Source: Halobacteriovorax sp.
GTDB taxonomy: Bacteria > Bdellovibrionota > Bacteriovoracia > Bacteriovoracales > Bacteriovoracaceae
Direction: 5' to 3'
DNA length: 14,697 bases
NCBI GenBank assembly: GCA_002686115.1
Contig: NZAF01000098.1
Location: 1 to 14,697, forward strand
Shown here: positions 1-9,200 of the stretch, one piece after another
Layout: each line of letters begins with the position of its first letter
How positions within the stretch are numbered: position 1 is the stretch's first letter
The notes under the pieces: generated by a model
Told to the model about the DNA's origin: nothing
Seen by the model: the letters and a program-made list of their open reading frames with translations, nothing else
The model's database searches: none
Program-made: the position numbers and the translations under genes

Positions 1-117
1 ATCTTCATAGTAATGAAGAACAACTTCACTCGCCTCTACTTCTTTTTTTAAGTAGACCTCATAAAGTTTAAAAATATCAGTTTCATCATCTACAATGACA
101 AGGTCGATTTTTTTCAA
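1..117 (-). CDS. Response regulator receiver domain protein, N-terminal 39 residues (partial, runs off left edge)
   Basis: This is the 5' end of a CheY-like receiver (REC) gene read leftward; the rest lies outside the window. The visible residues begin KKIDLVIVDDE and continue TDIFKLYEVYLKK. That is the classic first beta strand (hydrophobic LVIV), the acidic DDE cluster that binds Mg2+ in receivers, and then helix 1. The phosphoacceptor Asp, usually near residue 53, is off the window, so activity and any output domain cannot be judged. I chose the TTG at 115-117 because AAAGGA (126-131, minus strand) sits 8 nt upstream and because KKIDLVIVDDE begins right after it; no ATG fits. It lies 157 nt downstream of the giant lipoprotein gene on the same strand, so weak co-transcription is possible, but the gap suggests its own promoter. 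The family call is solid; its partner kinase and role are unknown. Confidence 0.82.
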   Translation of the reverse strand, partial: MKKIDLVIVDDETDIFKLYEVYLKKEVEASEVVLHYYED

Positions 118-125
118 AGTGACGG

Positions 126-131
126 TCCTTT
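126..131 (-). promoter_or_regulatory. Ribosome binding site of the response regulator
   Basis: On the minus strand this reads AAAGGA, 8 nt before the TTG at 115-117. It decides the non-ATG start of the partial receiver gene. It is also the clearest Shine-Dalgarno sequence placed before a gene here: the giant lipoprotein and the 641-aa gene both lack a comparable one. Confidence 0.6.
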
Positions 132-136
132 CCAAG

Positions 137-169
137 TTAATATTATTCAATTTTAAATCATAATATTAA
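137..169. repeat. Perfect 10-bp inverted repeat in the response-regulator leader
   Basis: The arms are TTAATATTAT (137-146) and ATAATATTAA (160-169), separated by 13 nt. It sits 6 nt upstream of the ribosome site of the response-regulator gene, so it could be an operator or a leader hairpin. The arms contain only A and T in a very AT-rich spacer, so a chance palindrome is possible. It has no T-tract typical of a terminator. Confidence 0.4.
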
Positions 170-274
170 AAATAAATACATAAAACTTAAAAAATATGAA
201 CTAAGACGTCTCTATATATGAGAATTAAAGCGTTCTTAATAAATTTATAGTGATAATTTACCTAGAATGATGAC

Positions 275-3200
275 CTAAAGGCCAATTTCAATTGAAGACT
301 CATCTCTACAAGCAACGATTAGTTTTTTATTACCTGACTGGTCGACTAGTGTGTAGTCATTAATTATGCATGTATTACTAAAACTATATGTAGAAAGGTC
401 AATTTCTGTCCAACTTAGTCCTGCATCTGTAGTATAAGCAAGGTTTGTTCCACCAAAACAACCTGTCGTAATATAATTACTTATGTCAGTACTTAATGTT
501 TTCAATAACCTTTGAGTACAAGAAGTTAACCCCGGATTTGCCGCGTAAGGAGCATAAGAAGCACCGTCATTTAATGACTGATCAAGTGCACCAGTTTGAG
601 AAATGACATAAAGGCTTCCATCTGCAAAACCTTCAACTGTCGATGGATTAGAAAATGAAAGAGAGCTTGTAATATCAGTTTTAGTTCCTGCTGTTGTGTT
701 CACTTCATAGAGATTATTACTTGCAACATTGTAGATCATCGTACTATCCACTGTACTCATGAAACCATCAAAGCCGTGAGGGTTATTTGTAACATTGGCC
801 AAAGATTCATTGGCCCTTGAATCAAAGAAGTTTGTTGTTCTTTTAAACTCATCGCTCTTTAGAAAACCAGCATTATCCGCATTTGCAGGGTCCATAATAA
901 GAGTTGAAGTAGAAGTAGCATAAAGATTTGTAAAGTTGCTAATTGAAGTTAAACCGTTTTTAGAGGCAAAATAATCATCACATCCACTAACACCTGTATC
1001 TGCGTAACCAACAACATAGTCAGTATTTGCCTTTGAAGATCTAATTCTAGGTCGAGAGCTCGCACATCCATTTGAAAAAGTTGCTTCTTTTGTCCAACTT
1101 GCAGAAGAATCAATAGACTTATAAGTGTTCCAATTATCATCAATACCATAAACCTTTGTATTATCTTCACTATTAACTGATGATAAGGTGATCTTAGGCT
1201 TTGGTGTATAAATTTCATTAAAGGCACCAGCATCTAAAGATATGAACATTCTTCTATTTGCAACAATTGCAATCGTCGCGCTATCTTCAGAGACTGAAAT
1301 TGTTCTTTGAGTTTCGCTCGCAGTGATTGAACTTAAAGTATCAAGAACTGAAAATGAAGGAATATTAATAGCATTAGAGACTTCAATATCAATATCTGCA
1401 CCGTTTTGAACGAGACGATAAGCTTTACTAGTATTATCAAAATCCCATCTTTCAAAATTAGATATGATTCCATTATTATTATTATTAAACGTTTTTAAAT
1501 TAGAATTTGAATAACGTCCATTGTTTGCAACAACATAACCTTTATTATTTGGATCAAATCTAAAATCAATATTAACATCTTGAATAACTGTTACATCATC
1601 TGGTCCAGCAGGATCTATTCCCGTGACACTTGAACCACCATTTCTAGAGATAATCCATCTTCCTGGATAAGTAATTGATGTGCCCTCGTATGTAATAAAG
1701 AAGTTTTCATCGTTAAATGGATCTACATAAATCGTTAGATTTGTTCCAACATCTGTAAATGTTCTTAAGGTACTCCAAGTTTCACCATTATCAAACGACT
1801 TTTTTAAAATCGTTGATGAGGCGTCAACTTCATCCATCATTAGCATTGCATCTTTTGTAAAAGCAATAGGCGCTCTTCTGTAAGTTGATACAACTGAAGT
1901 GAATCCAGAAGAAATCAGAGGACATACACCCCCAAGTCTATCTTCAATACGATACGCATTTCCTGATGCCGTAGCATATGCTCCTTGATAAAATCTTGGA
2001 GCTATGACAATTCTTGATTCACTATCATGTGGCACTTGGCATAAGAATTCAAAACTATTACCACGATCAATTGATCTAAAAATATTTCCTTCAAAATCTC
2101 TTGCAAAAATATAAGGTTTACCTTGCCACTTAGCTACTTCCACATCAAACCAATCTCTAGCAAAATTATTAATTGAAAAGTTCGTATAATTAATATCTCT
2201 ATCTGACACTGCAAAAGAATAAACAGTTGCAGAACGTAAGATTTGATCTCTATGAGTTGTGTTATCAATACCCTGAACACATATATCTACATTAGAAGAA
2301 CTGTAAGCGACAAGGCTGTCTGTAATAGGCGTAGCGATAGAAGTCTCTGCAGAGTAACCTGTATCACTGCTACAATCGACTGGACTTACACCTAATTTAT
2401 AACGATAAGAATCCACTCCGCTACCGGAAACAGTGATATTTAATGCGGTATCGTCTGTGACTTTCGTAGGAACACCACTAAGCTTTGCTTCAACATAGTC
2501 TTTAGAAAAACTAAACGTTGCACTTGAACCAAATGCTGGATCATTAACTCCATCACTTACTGCAACGCAGACCTTGTAATCACCTGCATCTTGAAGAAGT
2601 TCAGAATTTACCTTTGGCACAGTTGAACTGTAAGTAATGTTACCATTACAAATTGTGGTATCACTTACTAATGCATAACGAACATTACTATAATTACTGG
2701 CCACAAGATTCGTGACAATATCATCAGTTGATTCTTCGTAATCAATTAATTGAATTCCATCTATAGCTACTCCATTTAAATCAATAGAAGTAAAGCTAGC
2801 TGGATTATCATCAAAAATAAAGATTGTAGAAGCCTTGTAAGAAGTCCCGCTTCCATCGACAAGTCTAGCGCAAATCTTATAACTACCATCTGCTACTAAG
2901 TCCGTGTCCTGTGGAACTGTAGCACTGAATCCTGGCGTTGCTGAACTACATGAAGCAGAAGAGTCTATTATTGCATAATCAATAGAACTATAATAAGTAG
3001 GGTAATCAATTTGAACGATATCAACACCAGAGACCTCATCTGAGCGAATAATTGAATCTGATGCCACTCCAATTAGATCAACAGGAGTATGAGAAAACTT
3101 CATCCCTTGTACCCAGCCAGAACAAGAGAACATAATTTTACTATCATCAATAACCACTGATCTAAGTCCACAATTCATATTATATGTTGTCTCAAGATCA

Positions 3201-6200
3201 ACTGTTGTCCAATTTGTTCCACCATTAGTAGTCCATGAGAGCTGATTTTGACCATAACAGCTAGTCGCGATAAGGTCATTATTCTTTTGGTTTACATAAA
3301 GATATCTATCATTACCTTCACAAGTTGGAAGAGGTGAACCTGTATTCCCAAGAGAAGTAAATGATTTTCCATCATCAAAAGTATAGTTCATTTTACCTCT
3401 TTCAGAGATAAAGAGATGACCTACTTCAAGGTGATCCTTATCTGTTAAAATCGCCATACCTTGTGGGTCAGAAAAGCTCAAACGATACGTAATATTTGAG
3501 TATTCAGACTCAGGATTAGTTCTTAATTCTTGTAAATCTCCGCCTGTTAATGTGAGATATTCATGAGGATCTGAAACTTTACTAAATGATAAAGTTCTCT
3601 TATACAATGTTGTTCCCCAGTCACTAAATTGATCACTGTAATCAGCTGCAACAGATGCCCATGAGTTCGTTGTGCGGGCATGGCCGACAGTAGAGCCTGT
3701 TGATCTATAAATATAAACATAGCCCCCAAGTAGAGAGGTTGATGCGAAGAGAGAGCTAGTCCCTACACCTTCATAAAATGAAGACCTTGATAAAAAGCTG
3801 TCAGTCGTAGCATAAGCTCTAAAGTTACAACCTTCTCCGTAAGTCCAAACATAATCATCATTTAAAGGATGAGCAAAAATTCTTTCTGAACCACCACAGC
3901 TTTCTGTAAATGAAGAAGCTTCAAACGTCCAATTATTAGCATAATCATTAGATTCAAAAATACTCCAACCTCTCACAATTCCATAGGCTCTTTCACCATC
4001 AGTTGAAGAAATTCCAGTCAGATATGCCCCTTTACCAGGCCACATCACCTGAGAAAAGTTACTACCGCCATCTGTTGAAAGATAAAATCTTTTACCTATA
4101 ACAACTGCAATAGTATTACCTGAGGCTGTTACAATATCATTAGAACCATCAGAGTTTTGAACACCTGTAAAAGTATATAGCGTTGTAAATCCAATTGTAG
4201 AAAGATCACTATCAGACATTAAAACGGTATCTGCCCCAGATTGTTCTAAACGATAACCCTTTCCATCATTGGCAAGCCACCATCTATTTCCACCGGCATC
4301 AAGATCTGCATTTGTAGACCATGAAGCCCCACCATTAGTAGAAAAGTATTGGTTATTAGCATAGACTCGACCACTATTAATAGGATCAAAGAAAATATTT
4401 TGAGCAGATGTAAAACCAGTTGATTGAACAAAACTCCAAGTCTCACCACCATCAGTTGAACGATAAAGACCTCTTGTTCCAGAACCTGTATTATCAGCAA
4501 TACTATTTAAGAGAAGTTCATTTTCATTTAGAGGATTAAAATACACTCGCCCCTGTTGACCTGAATCTTGTAACTGACCAACGAATAACCAGTTTCTTCC
4601 ATAATCAAGAGACTTTCTTACAACTAGTGAATCATATTGATTCTCTACTATATAAAGTTCACCTTTTGGCGAGATCGAAAAGACGGGTTGAACGAAATCA
4701 GATAAGACTTCACCTCTAAATCTTCCTAGAAGGTTTGAACATCCTCTTCCAGAAAAATCATCAACTCTATACACTCTATCATAATTATTTCTTAAAGCTC
4801 TGTGGTGATAACTAATATATGCCGTTGCATCTTCACCAGGAGAAACTGCTAAGTGCATTCTGTAGCGATAATGCTCAATAGTACACATATGCTTCCAGCT
4901 AGCACCTTTATTGGTTGATCTCCAAACCTCACCCATCGAGTTTAATCCAAAGATAATATTTTCATCTGATGGAGCGACGGCAACTTGTCTCCAGTCACTA
5001 AAAGTCGTAGCAGCACTTGAAAAATCAATTGGATCGATTCTTCTATTTGTAGAATAAACAAAGTAATGTCTTGTTGCTCTTTGGTGAGATTGAAAGTCAT
5101 TAGACGCATTTCCACCAAGAACACATAGAATCAAATTATCTCCATTACTATAACCTGTTAGAGAATCTGTAATCTTTGTAGCGATAGGAATTGCTGAACT
5201 ATAGTCAGAAGAGCTTGAACATGATGTCACTGAAGCATCGACAATCTTATACTTATACTGAGTCACATTAAGTCCAGAAACAGTCACATCTAAGGCACTG
5301 TCTGTTGTAACATACGCTTCAGGAGTATTAGACAAAAGAGCATAAGGTGCCGTTGGTTCATAAGTGAAGTTACTACTTGCACCATAAGCAGTTGTTCCAC
5401 CCCTTGTTGAAAGCTCTACACATACTTTATATGTACCAGCATTAAATAAAGCGTCGTCATTTGATTTTGGAGTCTCATAACTATAATCTAGACTAGAGTC
5501 ACAAGTTGTCGAACTTAAAACGACATCGTATCTTACAAAGTCATGTAAACTTGAAACAAGATTTGTGACTATTTCACTATCACTATAACGCTCAGTAAAA
5601 TCAATAATGCCATCTACCGCATTCCCTGTTAAATCAATACTTGTAAAAACAGGTGAACCAGTGTCAAAGAAGATATTTGAAGTCGTCGTATAAGAGTCCC
5701 CTCCAGCATCTGTTTGCTTGATACATACTTTGTAATCTCCTCTAGTCGTAAAGGCAGCATCATCAGTTTTAGGGATTGTAGAAGAGGCTCCTGTCGACAT
5801 CTCTGCAGCATCACAAATACTTGCAGTAGGGATAACTTTATATTCAATATTTGTATAAAGATCAGGAAAGAAGTGTGTTAAGAGATCATTGGAGACACCA
5901 TTTTCTGCTGCTGTTAATACAGAGTCTCCTACTTCATTTTCTAAAGAAGCAAACGAGTAATTAAAAATCATCGTATCAGAATTGGCGCAACCAAGATACA
6001 TTCTTGAAGAACTAACCGCCATGCCTCTTAGATCACAGTCGATATTATACTCGGTATTAAAATCTGTTTCATCCCAAGTACTTCCACCATTTTTAGAAAT
6101 AGCAACAGTGTCAGTGTTTAGACAACCAGTAACAACGAGGTTTCTATCTCTTGGGTGATGATAAAGAAGTCTTTTATTACAAGTTGTAAGAGGTGCTCCA

Positions 6201-9200
6201 GTCACTCCTTCATCTGAAAAAGTTGCTCCATAATCTGTAGAAATTCTCATTCTACCAGTTCTATCCATCACTCTTAAAACAAACTGCCCGAGATCACCAA
6301 TATAAACATCAATTCCTGCAATAGATGTCAGACCAGTATTTGAGTTAAGAGAAGTCTTAGTATTTGAATTTAAATCATGTTCGTATAAAGTTCCATTACC
6401 AACGCTGTCGACAATCCATACCTTACTTGAATCGTGAGGATGAATATAGCTATCAGGCATCGGATCAGAAAATTCATTACCTGAATTTGTGATAATCTGT
6501 GTTTCAAAAGCTGAATTAGATGTTGTATGAAAACGAAAAGCTTGTCCAGCAGGGCTGCTTGGTTTCCCTGACATGTAGTACTGCTTAGGGTTATGAGCGG
6601 ATAATGACATCACTAATTTTGGAGACTCCATAGAAAAAGAGTCACGACTAATCATTGAGACCATACTATTAGTAGAATAATTAAAGTTACTACAATTGAC
6701 TGTACCAACATTATCTGTCCACATAAGAATATTAGAAGTATTAAGCTGATTTACTGCAAGCTTTGGAGGCTTTCCAAGACAATGATAATAGTCTCCAACT
6801 TGATAAGTCCAATCTGCACCATTATTAGTTGTTCTTACAACAAACCAATCTTTTGTTGCTCCATATATCGCATCATCACCAGAACCAGCAATAGTTAAAA
6901 GCTTTAATTCTTCTGGAGCAAATTTCTCAGTCCATGTACTGCCGCCATCTGAAGAAATTAAGAAGTTGTTTAAAATGTTTACTGCTATCGTTGGTTCTGT
7001 AGGTGTAGCAGAATTTCCTGAAACAGAAACGTTAAGTGAACTTAAGTCTTGACCAGTCATACCTGTAAATGTGTGAATAGAAGACCAAGTAGTTGCTCCA
7101 GCGGTAGTAATATCAGTTGATCTTTGTAAAATCGTATTTGAACCAGATGTGATAAGACGGTATGCATATCCTGTCACAAAATCAATATCATATCTTCGAA
7201 AGTAGTCTGTTCTGTTATATGTATCTCCAGACTCACCACTTGATGCCCATGTTTGTCCACGGTCAAGAGACTTTTCAGTAAATGGCCTTAGAGCATAATA
7301 AACGATATCTGCATTAGTTGGGTGCCAATCAAATCTCTGATACCCTCCTCTAAACTCTGCTCTTACTCTTGTAAAGCTTGCTCCTGCATCAGTTGTGCGA
7401 TAAAGACCATTATAAGGATTAGGAATAGCGGCTTTAAAACTACCTATCAAAAAATTAGATGTATCAAAAGGGTTCATTTCAAAAGACAAAGAATCTTCTT
7501 GATAGAAATTTGATAGTGTAGCATAAAGTGACCAATTAGCACCTTGATCAAGCGTTCTCCAAATCTCAGTAGGGCCATTAGTATAAGTTAAGACATATAT
7601 ATCACCAGTAATCGTAAAACTAATATTATCACGACCATAATTAGTTAGTATGGAGATACCTGTTGATGCTAAAAGATTATCACATGCTCCACCATTTTTA
7701 TCAGTAATCTTATAAATACTTCCACCCTGAAAAACATAAGGAGTTCTATCTGGACCAGGTGAAACTTCAATATTTGTCTCATAAGTTTGTGGTACGGTAC
7801 AAAACTTTGTCCAATTAGCACCGAAGTCTATCGACTTATAAACTTCACCAAGAAGATTTCTCGCATAAATGATATTTCTATTATCAGGATCTACTTCGGA
7901 GTCCTGAAAGTTTGGAAGGTCATTAACAGCACCAAAGTCAATCTTTTGAACAGAATTAACATCTTTACTCCAGACATATTCAAAAGCAGAGGAGTAAGGT
8001 TCAACAACTCCTGTCGCTGTAACACCTACGATACATAATCGAATAGAGCTACCTAGTGGAAATGTCGTCAAACTATCAGTAATTTTGGTAGCGATAGCAA
8101 TATTAGATGAGTAATCAACAGAGTCAGCACAGGTGTCATTAGCACTACCAACTTGTTTTAACTTATATTGATATTCTACAACTGCCGAACCTTCAACTGT
8201 TACATCTAAGAATTGAGCAGGTGAAACAAGAGTTGGTAATCCACTAGCAGATGCTCTTGCTACAGCGCCATCAATTTGAATCGCTCTTCTCTCTTGAAGA
8301 GAGTTGCCAGAAGCATCTGCAGGCTTTGGAACCGGAAAGTTTACTTCAGTATTTCCATAATCATCTGTAACATCCGCCCCACCAAGATCAAGAAAGCTAA
8401 CTGTTGAATGAACTGATAAGTCAGTTGTGTAATCATCTACCTGGACTGTGTACTGAAAGTATAATTCTGTTCGATCACCACTTTGACCGTTATAAAGAGC
8501 TTGTCTATCAATAGCACCAGTTTCAAGAAAAAGTCTTGGATTACCACTGTTAATAGTTACCGCTTCATCAAATTTAACAACAATATCAACAGTCTGATCT
8601 AGCGTATACCATTGGTCAGCTGAAGTAGAATCAATATAAGAGATTAATGGCGGAACCTGATCCTGCACATTAACTGTAAAGTCATAAGTCGCCGCTACAT
8701 TATCAACCGAGTTTTGATCATCAAAGCTCACTCCAATATTACAACTTCCAACATACATATTATTCGGTAAGAAACTAATCACACCTGTACCTGCATCAAT
8801 CGTTAACGTATCCGCCACTGTCGAACAATCTGTTCCCGTCGTTGGCGCCACTAATGAATACACTCCGTACGTCTCATCTGTTGAAACCATATTAAAGTCT
8901 GTTGCTGTATTTTGAACTACTGCTGAGTACGCAGCTGGTGCCGTCGTATGTTGCATATTAATCGTTGAAGGATTCGTAGCAAAACTAATAATCGGCTGAA
9001 CATTATCAACTGTTATATTTGCCGTGAGAGTAGAACTAACTAGAGCATCTTGATCCCCTGTCGCTTTAATCGTAAAACTACACGCCCCTACTTGATCATC
9101 ATTTGGCGTTCCTGTCATCACTCCAGTCGCACCGACAATCCCACTTATCCATGCACAAGTATTGGCATCAATTGACCACGTATGCGTATCTCCTGTATCT

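Noticed and set aside
275..8240. Sialidase or xyloglucanase enzyme activity for the Asp-box regions
   Set aside because: Asp-boxes mark a fold, not activity. No Arg triad, Tyr/Glu pair or GH74 catalytic Asp could be placed, so only a propeller scaffold is claimed.
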